Source of the DNA: Sclerotinia nivalis
Lineage: Eukaryota > Ascomycota > Leotiomycetes > Helotiales > Sclerotiniaceae
Length of the DNA stretch: 64,000 nucleotides
Assembly: GCA_029531795.1 (NCBI GenBank)
Contig: JAPEIS010000015.1
Coordinates: forward strand, 744,001 to 808,000
Direction: 5' to 3'
The notes under the pieces are model-generated. The model was not told the DNA's origin. It searched no databases and was given only the letters and a program-made list of their open reading frames with translations. How positions within the stretch are numbered: the first letter of the stretch is position 1; the number at the start of each line of letters is the position of its first letter. This document shows positions 34,460 through 47,957 of the stretch, in pieces. Position numbers and translations under genes: made by a program.

Positions 34460-34857
34460 CTATGCGGGGAAATCATTTGGCCAGCACTTTTCCTTCGTCC
34501 ATCCCTTGTCTTCGTGCTTCCCGGCATGGCTTATCAGTTGTGCCTTATTTGTGTTGACCAATTCCATCTTGCAGAACTCGCACTACAGCATAATTTAGCC
34601 TCGGGTATGGAAAGGAGAATATGAACGATATGAACGAATGGGGAAGGATTTCATGAAGATCCCTGGAGACGTACTTTGGATTTTGGTGCAGCTGCTTTGA
34701 CTGGGAGACCGTTTGCCTTGACTGGGGCGCGAGTACCTTCCTTATCAGCCCTCTTGTGCTCACGAGCGATCTGTAGGCAAAATTAATTAACGGGTCATTA
34801 TATTAGTAGTTCCAGTACGAATATTATACGCACTCTGTCTTTCTTGGAGATAGGCAT
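34460..34857 (-). CDS. ZNF706/4F5-type (DUF1909-like) small zinc-finger protein (80 aa)
   Basis: Three tiny exons on the minus strand: 34857-34834 (8 codons, MPISKKDR), 34770-34675 (32 codons) and 34582-34460 (41 codons with stop). Introns are 63 and 92 bases. The product of 80 residues reads IAREHKRADKEGTRAPVKAN, then AAAPKSK, then CEFCKMELVNTNKAQLISHA, then KEKCWPNDF. The C-x2-C followed by H-x3-H (CEFC..HAGKH) is a single C2H2-type finger, and the CWPNDF-like ending matches the conserved eukaryotic ZNF706/At2g23090/4F5 family. Family members are small basic nuclear or cytoplasmic proteins of poorly known role. Each exon is too short to be noticed as an open frame; conservation across both splices makes the call firm. 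Confidence 0.88.
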
Positions 34858-35425
34858 GATGAAGGATGGATTTGTACGTGAAGATGAAGAATGAGAGTCG
34901 AATGTAAATTTGAACTTTGCGAAAAAGAAAGATAAAAGATAAAAGATAACCCTATCGTTACAACGGGCTAGTCCCAAAATTAATGGCAGTTAATTGACAT
35001 TATAATGACCTTACACCGCCCAGAAAATATTTCCCCGATAAATCTATCCCATGGGTAAAGTCCAAAATTACATCAATATCCTTAAGATCACCACCATACT
35101 AAGATTTCAGTGTCGCACTTTGTTCTTGATGTTTACTCAGTTATTCTTCAGAAAGCCTCTATGATAAAATCTTTTCTTTAACTCTCCATAGATACCATAG
35201 GCTATGGTCCAAATCAAAATGTCCAGCAAGATTTATCTCAAGCGGCTGAGCCAATTTACCTTGACTGCACCATCATCTTGTCTATCATGACCTTTTTTTT
35301 ACGGTCCAGTTGGAAAAGTAGTCATTTCCAACTGTTCTCCACTGAACCCTTCTAAGTAGAATTACCGTTGACTGCACACCTATATCGTTTCTAAACTAAG
35401 AAGTCAACCTTGACCAAGTGGAAAT
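34858..35425. other. Intergenic
   Basis: Promoter side of the zinc-finger gene and upstream DNA of the HET remnant. No frame of note. Confidence 0.5.
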
Positions 35426-36396
35426 ATGTCAAACTATAATTCATTGTACAAGCCATTGGAGTCTGGAATTTCCTCCATCCGCCTCATTACGATCGAACCC
35501 GGGCACTATCAAGACGAGATCAAATGCTATTTACAAACTGTCTTGCTAGACTCTTCCCCATCATTCGAAGCGCTTTCCTATGTTCGGGGTGAGCCAAGTA
35601 TTACCAAACCAATCACACTTAATGAACAACTGTTTCAAGTAACCGTCGACCTTGAGTCGGCTCTTCGGCATTTGAGATCTTTCATTCCTCGCACAATTTG
35701 GATTGATGCTATATGTGTTAATTAATCTGTCAGCCCGGAGCGTAATTCTCAAATACAATTTATGGTAAAAATATACCAACACAGGAGCCATCATTTCGCT
35801 GAGCCCCTAGTATCAAGAAGAGCAAGTTAGTATTTGCCTTTCTGCGCGTATTTAAGATCCAAGATTTACCATTTGAAGAACTGCGGGATGATCCTGTAGA
35901 GCGCGAGGCTAAAGTTACAGAACTGAAGCATAAAGTCATGGAGCATGAACGGCTTGGCATTTGGGATCGTACTGTGAAGTCTCTAGAGGATGTTCTATAT
36001 CGAGAATGGTCGAAAAGGAACCTCGGTGGTACAGGAAATATCTATGTCAAAGAGCGCATTCTTGAAGTTCCCTGGATGAAATTTAATAAAGTTGTTTTGA
36101 CACTTTTAGACTCTATTTCCTCGGAGAGGAGCATCTTTTTAGGTTGTAATATCGAATATATGAGATCAGAGTGGATTGGAAAAGTCGCCTGTCATCTGGC
36201 CAGATCTAATTCATCGGCGAATCATACTAAGAAGTCTACTAGAGCAATGATCTCTCATGAAATCACCGTTTCACCACAAACAATGCACGCTGATAGGGTG
36301 GGACAAAATGATTCCGACGTTTATATGTTCCCGCATACACCCCGTTTCGTACTTCACCTTGTTATTTATGCCCTACACGGCTTTCCATTCCTATAA
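35426..36396 (+). pseudogene. HET-domain (heterokaryon incompatibility) pseudogene
   Basis: The first 99 codons match the start of a HET domain: RLITIEPG, then FEALSYVRGEP (family SYVWG), then TVDLESALRHLR, then IWIDAICVN. The family continues with Gln (IWIDAICINQ..ERN.Q); here TAA sits in that place at 35723-35725. The frame after it still reads SVSPERNSQIQFMVKIYQHR, so a CAA-to-TAA change is the simplest explanation. A later frameshift near 35825 leads to a frame reading FKIQDLPFEELRDDP and WSKRNL up to 36396. HET genes control recognition between strains and trigger cell death when alleles differ. This copy is not functional as read. Confidence 0.85.
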
Positions 36397-37560
36397 TCAA
36401 CGCATATCCCTTTCTTTCTCGCACTGCATTCCATCGCCGTCTTTGTCCACAGCATCATCTCTGGATCAACTGATTTCTTAGGACGATCCAACCGTTAATA
36501 AATCGCCCCATAAAAACTCTCCTCAAAATTTGCTTCTTCAAGGTCAGATTTTCCAACACTGGAGCCGTAAGTAGGCGGTTTCCCAAGCTGCTTGCCTCTC
36601 AATTGCATTTTCTGAAATTCCTGAAAATTGAATACCTCAAGTTCGAGATGACCAATAAATCATATTCCATACCTTGAACATACATTCAAAAAGAGAACCA
36701 AGTGAGAAAAGTCATAATATGCGTCCAAGCCTCCCCACAAGCCATTGACACCACATTTCCCACCGCTTCGGCGCAGCCGAAAATAAACGCGGGAAATCGT
36801 AATTCTACATTAATTCACCTTCCAAATCCCGGAGCTGACATTAATATTCCCTTCGTTCTCCCAACTACTCTTCGGAAAATTGAAGTCCATTAATCCTCGT
36901 ATTCCAACGCACAACTTCCTGCGGGGAATTCGCCTCATCCCATCCTGGCAAAAATGCGGAGGAAAGGACTCACATTCATATATATACCAGATTCACCAAA
37001 TCAAAGAACCAGGGATGCAGAGAGATTACGTCCGAGAAGGTGAGATTTGGTGTGAAGAAGTGTTGCATGAAGGAGATGGTTTGGATTGCCATGATAAAGG
37101 AATATATTCCTACGGTGGAGAGAGTGGAGTATGAAAAAGCCGAGGAATTCATATCAGGAGGCTGGTGCGGCTGATATATTGTTCATTGAGGTATTGAAGG
37201 AGAAGAAAAATGATTCTGCGGGGATTTTGAGATGAGCTTTAATTGTACGGGCTCGGGACTTAGGGGGGTTAAAATTCCAATGGTAGTATGAAGCAATTAT
37301 TTCCATGTGCCAGAAAAGTATACAGAGAACAGAGAAGTATATATACTAGCATCACTGATTCGTTCTTAATATGATAAAAAGAAAAGAAACATTTTGGGAT
37401 ATCAATACATATATATACACAAAAGAATATCAAAAATCCAAAAGAACGAAAAACTCCCACTCGCTAATCCCTTCTCTCATCAAATCCTCCAGCCCTGTCC
37501 CTCTCCGCACTAAACCCGGCTAGAATTCACCATCACACCAATCTCCCATCAAAACACCAT
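36397..37560. other. Intergenic, no gene seen
   Basis: Short frames at 36702-37134 without features; 3' side of the secreted repeat protein. Confidence 0.5.
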
Positions 37561-39216
37561 CTACACAGAAAACGGATACACCTTCTGCACCCCCGTATAA
37601 ACAATCTTACTCGTCATAGCTGGAGCGGCGGCCGCCGTACTCGATACTTTCGTAGATGTGGCAAGCGTACTCGTTGTTTTAACACCAGAACTTCCAACCT
37701 CCCCACTCGAAACAGAACTATGAGCACTAACAGTAGAAGTAGATATATTCTTCACACCACCACTGCTACTTTTAACATCTGTAGGTTTCGCCGCAATAAC
37801 CGAGGTATTGGTACCAGTACCGCCATTCGTAGTTTTCATACTCGTGCTTGAGGAAGTTTTTACCGTTCCGCTTCCGCTTTCACCGTTACTAGCATTGACC
37901 GTGGTGTAGATATTAGTGGTGCTTGATTTGATGATTGTTGTAATGTCACCTGAAGCTGAAGATGGAGCTGGGGGTTTCGAAGATGTGATGGTAGTTCTAG
38001 AACTAACATCGCCTGTACCGGAGAGATGAAAAGTTCCTGTTCCTGTACCACTAGGATGCGCACCATATTTCCCGGTCCCAGTCCCAAAAGCGGCAGTTCC
38101 AGATGGTTCGAATCCACTTGTAACGGTAGCGCTCGTTTTAACACTTTCTTTTGTGCTAGTAAGATTGCCTCCATTCGAGATACTTGACGAAGTCAAAACT
38201 CCAGTCTCGACACCCGTAGGGATTGTCGTCACAACTCCAGCTTTGGCGCTCGAGGATAGATTTGCGATGGATGATGAAATACTGGTACTTGCACTCCGAA
38301 TTCCAGTAGAAGTAGTACTATCGGTACAAGTAGTATCAACCGTCGACGAAGCACCTGCTGTTACGACGGCGGTAACGGTAGATGGAAGATGTGTGATGGT
38401 GGAAAAATGTACACTTGTTATTTGACTAAGTGCTGTAGCTGGGTAGCCGGGAGTAGCTATGCCTCCAGTGACGGTTTCCACGACGGTTTCTATGACTGTT
38501 TTTGTATGAGCGTATTCTTGTCTTTTGTTGTTGTTTTGAAGCTTGGGTTGTTAGTGATAAGATGGAGATGTACGGTAAAGATGAGGGGAGAAACTTACAT
38601 TATCTGGAGATACGGATCCTGGATCTAATTGATCCCCAGGAGGTATAGTTTTTCGCTTCTCAATAACCGATATAGCATCTGGAGCCACAGACCCAGGATC
38701 CAGCTGATCAATAGAAGGAATAGTTTTCCTCTCCTCCAAATGAGCCCTATCACTAGTCGAAAGCGTAACCGGAACCAATTTCTCCAAATCTCTAGGCGTA
38801 ACAGGAACCAACAACTCCACATCCCCCATCGATCTCCTACCCTGATGCAACGACCACGAAGTAAAAGGAACCAACTGCTCTAAATCTCTCTTTGAGTTTG
38901 ACGGCGGGAAAGGGATTAATTTCTCCAGATCTCTCTTCATCTGCGTGATTGGAACTAGTGTTTCTATTTCTCCTGTGGCTCTTTTATCGACCCCTGAGGT
39001 TGATGTTAGAGGGATTAGTTGTTCGAGGTTGGAGCCGGTGTTGACGGGAAGTGCGGATATCTATTGGTTGTAGTGTGTTAGTTCATCTCTTGAAGTGTAA
39101 GATATCATGGGGAGGATTCAGGGGAAAGTAGTTATATTGGGAGGAAAGGGAGAATATACCAAGTCAGGCAGAGCAACCAGCAATAAAGCTGTCGCTTCTC
39201 TCAATGTGAGACGCAT
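37561..39216 (-). CDS. Secreted Ser/Thr-rich precursor with dibasic-bounded repeats (499 aa)
   Basis: Three exons on the minus strand: 39216-39160 (signal peptide MRLTLREATALLLVALPDL), 39060-38599 and 38541-37561. Introns are 100 and 57 bases, both with CTAAC branch sites; 500 codons with stop. Exon 2 encodes six copies of a core (D/N/E)-(L/I/V)-E-x-L-(I/V)-P: NLEQLIP, EIETLVP, DLEKLIP, DLEQLVP, DVELLVP and DLEKLVP. Two copies of RKTIPxxDQLDPGSVxPD follow. Most units are separated by dibasic pairs (KR46, KR62, KR77, RR95, KR155, KR180), the sites of Kex2-type processing. Exon 3 is a long Ser/Thr/Gly/Val-rich region, likely O-glycosylated, with no GPI-type hydrophobic tail. Whether it is a wall protein or a peptide precursor cannot be told from sequence alone. 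Confidence 0.82.
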
Positions 39217-41053
39217 CTTGGATTTTTCTGAGCTTGCTTGAAACCGATTGATATGAGGTGATATGAAGGGACAAGAATTGCGCGTTTGAATAAGTGAAAC
39301 TAGCTCTGCTACTTTCCCTCCAGATACAAAGAAATTCAAAAGTCGCAAGGAAATGAGTGTATTGAAAATATTTGAAGAAAAAAAAAGAATGTATAACACG
39401 ACTTCAGTAAGGAACGACGAATGCTTTCGCAGAGAAAAACTACTTCAAATCACCACAATAGGAAAAACAAACCACAAATCAATAGTAATGAAGAACTTCT
39501 CAAGGTCAGAAAGAAAAAAGTGGATTGGAACAAAACACATGATATACATATAATACCTACACCCATCCGTCAGCAACGGTGTAACCTCATCCAAAGGATC
39601 AGAAACAATCATCTCTCGCCAGGACCCCAGAGCCTGCCTCCTTCCAACAACATAACATATATCAATAAACAAAATATACATTAAATAAATCTCAAGTATA
39701 ATAACTCTCAATCCCTACCCCAAAACGCCTCTTATGTCAAAGTATTATTTCCTCAAGCGACGATATTGTTTGATCCTCAGCTTGGCTAACCTTACCATCC
39801 ACATTAAACAACCACATTATTTACATCACCTCGCACGAGAACGAGAACGAGAAGTATGTATATATCAATACACTTGCACGTCAAAACACTCAAAAAGAAC
39901 AATCCTTCCACCATCATCTACGAACTTCTCCCCTGTTCGTGTTTGGAAGACCACAGGATTGCAGAGGCTGAGTCTGGAAATTAAAGTATCGAGACAAAAG
40001 CACAGCACAGATAATCCTGTAAGCAAACCTAAGCCCAGAAAAGGAAGTAATTGAAGAGAAAACCCGGGGAAGAATCGAAGCAAGAGGTCAGAAACGAAAT
40101 GAACCTCTACGGAGTAATATTCGTTGCTATTTTGAGCCGGATCTTGCTCCTGAGATGATCAAGGGTATATTTTGTGGCGGTGCATTAGCACTCACTCATC
40201 CGTGTAATTGATCCTACGAGTCTGGACCTTAATTTCCCAATGTCAATTGCAATTTCCAATCCTTATTTGAAAACACGTAAAATGTAAGAACCAGTTCGAC
40301 AATTCCAGGTTCTTGGAGAGTTTTCAATCACTGACTTTATACACTCTGGAGTATGAGCGCAATTGTTTTCGAGCAACGGTTTGGGAGAGCCTGAACGAAG
40401 GATCGAAATTATCGCCCTGCTTACGCCGAGGATATTGCCGAAGCTTATGCTGATTTTCTGGAAAATTATTAGTATTTCGAAAGATAGGATTGAAGAATAT
40501 TTCGTGGGCAAATCTTATATACCTGGCTGTAGTCCCTTAATTACACAATTCTTTTCTTGTCATTTGTTGTCTTTCGTTTTGGACATTGATACTGGTAACA
40601 GAGATCTGGCTTGGCAAAATACTCTTGACTCTTCGGATAAATCGTGATTATCCCTTAATATATCCCTTAATAATCCTCCATATTGATGAGAACATAGAAA
40701 GTATTAAGCCACTGACGGGCCTTGATTCAACTGTTCAGTTGTCATTTCGCTATACAATCCTATCGTACCACACCTAATATCGCACCTCATAGTCAAACAT
40801 AAAAAAGAAACCATGGAAATATCCGCCCAAGCATGTGATGCCATACTATTCCCCCATCTAAATTTGCTAATACGCGAATCCATCCATATATGTGCTGTCA
40901 ACCATGTCACATGCCAAAACGCCAGCCTGTAAATTCAACCCTTTACAAAAGAAAATCGTGCATCCAACCACGAGGTCTTCCTGCGCGACACGAAATATGT
41001 ACAACATATATTAATTGCACAATATATACTTAAGATATTAAACCAGAATCAGA
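39217..41053. other. Intergenic, no gene seen
   Basis: About 1.8 kb with short frames on both strands that lack motifs (39734-40083, 40263-40647). The part just above 39216 is the promoter of the secreted precursor gene. The part before 41054 is the 3' side of the MFS gene. Confidence 0.45.
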
Positions 41054-42948
41054 TCAAACACCAGCAATCTGTTCGTCAACAATGACATCTGGATTATTGT
41101 TGGATTCCGGGGAGCTTGGTATTTTCTGGAATGAGGTTTCCAGAGATACTATTGTATGTCAGACAGTCACCATATATATACAATTGAAGGGGAAGAACAT
41201 ACCGTTAGGTCGAATGAACCAACTAAAAGTGAATCCCAAGACGAAGCATGCTGTTAAAACCAAGAAAACTGTTTGAGGGTAGGTGCCAACAGTTTGAGCG
41301 TAAATTAGATTGAATATCGTAGGGCAAACGACTCTTGCTAACGCATGTAATAAGCCTGTGGCTCCCAAGAGTTGTCCTATTTGGTCGTGGGGTACGTGTT
41401 TGGTTAATGCTGATTGTAATGTTGGAGAACCCACACCACCCATCGAAGCCATGATTCCAGATGCCACAAAAAGCGGACCGCTGCGGGCTAGTGTGAATCC
41501 TAGATATCCTATAATCTCGAAGATAATAGAAAGTCGAACAACGAACAAATCTATCGAATCAGCACCAGAATGGCTTTCTGGTATAGCGAACCCTGATTCT
41601 CTGCGTTGTCTGTTGCGAGGTCTGGTTCGGACGAGGTAATTAAAAATAGGGAGGATAGCAACAAGCGTAAAGACTCGAGTACTATTAACAACCGACACGT
41701 AAAGACTTGTCTCCGAAGTTTGCCATCCAAACTGGTAACCTGAATAGTAAACCATAACAGTCATAACTCCCATAGCAACGCCAAAAATGATAGTATCCAC
41801 AGTTGCAAGTAGAACAAGATTCGCGCGAACATGTTTAGTATTTCCCCCACCAGTTGGGCACAAAACTTTGAGAGGTGCAAGTGGATTTTTATTTTTTAAT
41901 ATCCCAAGCCAAGTTTGATTGGCTACAAGTAAACCTCCAGCAGCATGCTTTTCACGAGCGACCTCTTGACGTTTTTGAGTGAGTGACTCTGGTACTACCA
42001 GTAGTAAGAAAAGAATAAAGAAAGTGTGTATGCCAAGTGCGACATAAAACACCGTGACCAAGCTTTGAGTTAAGTGGAACAGTGCTGCAGCAAGTAAAGG
42101 ACCAATGGCAACTCCAGCAAACAAACATGCGTGAAAGTAGGCAAAAGCTACCGCTCTTTTGGGAGGTGCAGTACAATCTGCTGCGTATGCATGGGTGAGT
42201 GCCATACCGGCAGTAAATGAACCACAAAGTCCATCGAAGACAGCACCAGCAAGCAGCCAGTGATATGAAACGGTATCCGGATATTTGCCCGCAAGAATGG
42301 TGATAATTTCTGTTAAGAAACCACCAAGACTCGAAATCGCCAGAATCTTCTTTCTTCCATTTCGATCAGACCAAGCCCCAAGTAATGGGGACATGATGGC
42401 GCTAATTATTCCAGTGATAATAGTGATTGCCAATGTAAACTTGGTAACTAATGATTGTACTTCAGGAATTCGACATTGAGGATTATCGGAACCAAGTAAA
42501 ACAGGTGTGAAAAGGAAATTCGGATCTTGAGAAGATCTCTCTGCGAGATACGATCGACATACGAGGGCAAGGATAAGATTGAGTTTTGGTACGATGATTC
42601 CACCGACTGCGAGAGCTAACAGGAAGAATGGCAATAGGAGCCAGTATACCTAGAAAATACATATATTAGCATACATCGAAGAATTGTAAGCAGAGAACAC
42701 ACAGATGGTTTATACCACCATGTTAACCCCGCAAAATCTCCATGCCCTTCCCATAATGCCTCCTCATTCCCTTCATGACCCTCTCCCTCGTGTGCTCCAT
42801 CATTACTCAGTAATGGGGCTTCCTCAGACACGGATGATATAATGGATTTACGACCTTTCGTGTGCCTCCTTAGAGAATCCTTTGCGCCCCAAATCCTCTG
42901 CGGTTCCTCTTCCCGTTGTTCTTCATGTTCATTCTCCATTGTCTCCAT
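41054..42948 (-). CDS. Major facilitator superfamily transporter, 12-span (595 aa)
   Basis: Three exons on the minus strand: 42948-42703, 42649-41203 and 41148-41054, introns 53 and 54 bases, 595 residues. A charged 75-residue cytosolic N-terminus (with SEEAPLLSND, a dileucine-type sorting signal) leads into the first membrane segment (VYWLLLPFFLLALAVGGIIV). The loop between segments 2 and 3 has GAWSDRNGRKKI, the MFS motif A. Two sets of six hydrophobic segments are separated by a loop with KHAAGGLL and NKNPLAPLK. This plan fits the tetracycline-resistance/MFSD14 (HIAT1)-like group of drug:H+ antiporters; the transported substrate is unknown. The final exon adds a short polar tail (SLETSFQKIPSSPE to DEQIAGV) after the last segment. 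Splices restore PSVYWLL and RPN-VSLE. Confidence 0.92.
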
Positions 42949-44037
42949 CTTATCGTTTTGTCGCCACTAAGTATAAATTCGATTGGCGCATTGAGTAAAA
43001 TGACCTCGGTCCAACAAAAGATGATGTTTATTGGAAGTGAATGTCCGCGCGCACGATGTAAACACTGGCAGAAGACGAACTAAGAGATAATAACATAAGA
43101 ACGAAGAAAACAGTCAACTAGAAAGACGAGTAAAGCAAGTCCAAGCTTATCCTCTAAATCTAATACAGCTTGCCCAAGATAGGAAGATAGTAACTGTGAA
43201 AAGTGGGCAGCCCAGTTTCTGTTTGCTAGAAGCTGGTATGGAGTAATCCACGATAGCTTCCTTCTAGGGTTCTCGCACGGATATGACCCAATTAGTTGGG
43301 CTCGAACTCTTCTGCTTGATAAGAATAACGGTCGAAGAAGCCAATCCCAACTCTCACACCACAAACATACCTAGGTAGAGCAAGCATGACGACAAAAACG
43401 GAGCGAGATAAACTCCGTACCTTGAGCGTATCATAACCCGTTTGTTAATCAATCCTGTATTGTTTCAAGAATGGAAAAGGGATTCAGTAAACGGGAAAAT
43501 GCTTGATAATCGATCAACAGGGATGGCGACTACCAAAAAGCTTGGTAGCAAACGAAATGGCATCTTTTCCGCCGTTTTCCCACCGAGGGATAAAGACTGA
43601 CCGCTCTGAGTGCTAATTGGTGCTGGTGGCATGGGATTTATGGCGTGGCAATATATGTGTATGGCATTTCTTTGTCTATGACTTCATTACATTCAATAAT
43701 ATACCCAGGGTTGGTAGTTTCGCTAGGAAGTTCTGCCGGTAGATAGATTCATTTGCAAAGCTCATTGATTTTAGACGGAGACGTACATGACTTCAGTTCC
43801 GTTTTGAAGTGAAGTAGTTCCTCCTAAACCTAGTGGATGCCCTGTATAAATAGTGACGTTCTAGTAGGTGTCCCACACATTATCATGCACTCTTGGGTGC
43901 AGTGACCTCGGCATAATTTATACGTCTGGAACCGAAGCGGACTTTTAAACATGTCAATTCCGCTCACATTCGCTTCGTAATTGTCTACAATAATTGACTA
44001 ATTATAATACATTTTAATAAACTTTGTGCCCCTTTTT
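42949..44037. other. Intergenic, no gene seen
   Basis: Promoter side of the MFS gene and 3' side of the ferrochelatase gene. The minus frame at 43080-43364 has no recognisable features. Confidence 0.5.
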
Positions 44038-45449
<1,412 letters not shown>

Positions 45450-45910
45450 GTTGCTATTGAAATCATGAACAGAAGAAAAAGACAATTATTACTCAATTCG
45501 CAATGATTCGTAGAATTATCTTTTATATTTTTCTCGGTGGAGATACTACCTAGCACCTCTGAAAAGACAACTTTCCCTCACATCCGATTGCTACAAGGAT
45601 CAATCAGTGTGATGCTTGGATCGACGGAGCTCTGAAAATGCCGATGTCTTAAGCCAATCAATCTAGAGAGATTTGGAATGATAATGTCACGTGTGTACGC
45701 ATCTAGCGATCTTGGGGATTGCTCCACCTTCGCGGTTCGACGCGTCTGCCTGATCACTTGGATTCTCATTCTCATTGTTATCTCCTCATCCTTTCTCCTT
45801 TCCTTTATCTGTGTTCAATATTCATTCACACATACATCTCAACCTACAGAAAGTCAATGATCTCTACAATCGTGTTCCATTCTCAAGGCTTTTAAACAAG
45901 ACCAACAAAC
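45450..45910. promoter_or_regulatory. Shared bidirectional promoter region (ferrochelatase / Ku70)
   Basis: 461 bases between two divergent ATGs. It contains CACGTG near 45688 within GTCACGTGTG, a T/C-rich stretch near 45770-45810, and no TATA box in a standard place. Both genes being head to head suggests shared upstream control, but no site can be tied to either. Confidence 0.5.
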
Positions 45911-47957
45911 ATGGCAGATTCAGAAGATTGGAAACACGAAGAAGAGGAAGAGGAAGAAGAGGCTGATGAGATCGTAAGAATATTAGACCTCGTTTTGTTA
46001 CCAACCTATCCCAAATACTTACATATTAATAGGACTATCGCACACAAAAAGATGCAGTCCTTTTCGCCATTGATGTCAGTCAGTCGATGCTTACCCCCCC
46101 TCCCCCTTCCGATTCCAAGAAAGCCGACACGGATAGTCCCACACTTGCCGCTCTCAAATGCGCATATATGATGATGCAACAGCGCATCATCTCCAGTCCA
46201 AAGGATATGATGGGTATTATGTTATATGGTACCGAGGAAACAAAGTTCAAGGATCAAAGTGGGTTGGATACCTCGGTGTATCCTCATTGCTATCTTTTCA
46301 CAGACCTTGATGTACCTTCTGCGCAAGACGTCAAAGCATTGAAGGAAATTATCGAGGATGAAGAAGAAGCGAAAAAGATATTGGTACCAACAGAGGAACC
46401 TTTGGATATGACCAATCTGTTATTCTGTGCAAATCAAATATTCACAACAAGAGCCCCAAATTTCGGATCGAGAAGATTGTTTATTATAACCGACAAAGAT
46501 GACCTTCACTCTGGAGACAAGTCCCAGCGATCCATAGCTGCTGTTCGAGCTAAGGATCTTTACGATATTGGTGTTGTTATTGAGCTCTTTCCGATATCGA
46601 CCCCTGAGCATGAGTTTGATCGCTCCAAGTTCTATGATGTATGTTATTTATTTTGTTCCTGCCGAAAAACTGTTTCTAATAGTACTAGGATATCATCTAT
46701 CGTGACCCCCTTGCGGAAGATGCGCCGAACGTTGGTCCAAATAGTCTTAAATCTAGAGGCGATGGGCTATCTTTACTCAATAGCCTCATCTTGGACGTCA
46801 ACTCGAAACAAATCCCCAAAAGAGCTCTCTTCTCCAATCTACCCTTCGAGATTGGACCTAATTTCACCATATCTGTCAATGGGTACAATGTTCTTCACAG
46901 ACAAGCTCCAGCTAGAAGTACATATGTTTGGACGGAGGGAGAAGTTCTTCAAATCCCAGTCGGCGAGACAACACAAATGGCTGAAGATTTATCCCGTATC
47001 GTTCAGAAGACAGAAATAAAAAAAACCTACAAATTTGGCGGTGGCCAAGTCCTCTTCACTCCCGACGAGCAAAAGCAACTCAAAAATTTCGGCCCCCCAG
47101 GTCTTCGCATCATTGGTTTCAAACCTCAATCCATGTTACCATATTGGGCATCTGTCCATAAATCAACTTTCATGTATCCAAGCGAGAATGGTTATGTTGG
47201 ATCAACTCGAGTTTTCTCTGCTCTCTGGGAGAAACTCCTTAAAGATAAGAAAATGGGTTTAGGATGGTATATCGCTCGCAAAAATGCTAATCCTGCTATC
47301 GTTGCCATCTTACCCTCAGTCGAAAAACTCGATCCCGCAACAAACCAGCAAATATTCCCTGCAGGTCTCTGGCTCTATCCTCTCCCTTTCGCAGATGATC
47401 TTCGTGGTGTGTCAACACCAGGTTCTATCATCGCACCTGATAAATTAATCGACAACATGCGAATTATTATCCAACAGCTCCAATTACCCAAAGCCCAATA
47501 CGATCCAAGAAACTACCCGAATCCAAGTCTACAATGGCATTACAGAATCCTCCAAGCCCTGGCGCTCGATGAAGATGTCCCTGAGCTCCCGGAGGATAAA
47601 ACAATACCAAAGTACAGACAAATCCACAAAAGATGTGGTGAATATATCGCCAATTGGGGAAACACTCTAGAGTCCGAATACGACAAATGGCGCAATGGAA
47701 AGGAAAATGTTTTGAAAAGAGATCTTGATGAGGATGAAATTGAGGTACCGAAGAAAAAGAAAGTGTTGGTTAAGAGTTCAGCGAAGAAATTAGGGGAAAT
47801 GGATAAAGAAGAGCTGAAGAACTTGGTCGCAAACGGAGGATTAGAGAAATTTAAGATGGCTGATTTAAAGGAATGGTTGGTGGGAAAGGGATTGAATGCG
47901 GCGGGAAAGAAAGCGGATTTGTTGGAGAGGATTGAGGAGTGGGTGGAAGGAAACTAA
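45911..47957 (+). CDS. Ku70 subunit of the DNA end-binding Ku heterodimer (645 aa)
   Basis: Ku70 pairs with Ku80 to bind broken DNA ends and starts non-homologous end joining in the nucleus; in fungi it also acts at telomeres. Three exons: 45911-45973, 46033-46638 and 46689-47957, introns 59 and 50 bases, 645 residues. After an acidic N-terminus ([15 protein letters not shown]) comes the Ku vWA-like domain ([14 protein letters not shown] at residues 28-41, [24 protein letters not shown]). The beta-barrel core follows ([16 protein letters not shown], then [31 protein letters not shown]). The C-terminal arm has a basic stretch [14 protein letters not shown], a likely nuclear signal. A SAP domain forms the last 50 residues ([20 protein letters not shown], then LLERIEEW). 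Confidence 0.97.

Noticed and set aside
38100..38115. GGTTCGAATCC as a tRNA T-loop
   Set aside because: It lies within a coding exon and has no matching acceptor stem or anticodon arm.
38153..38425. Plus-strand frame inside the secreted precursor gene
   Set aside because: Antisense shadow of Ser/Thr-rich codons; no independent features.
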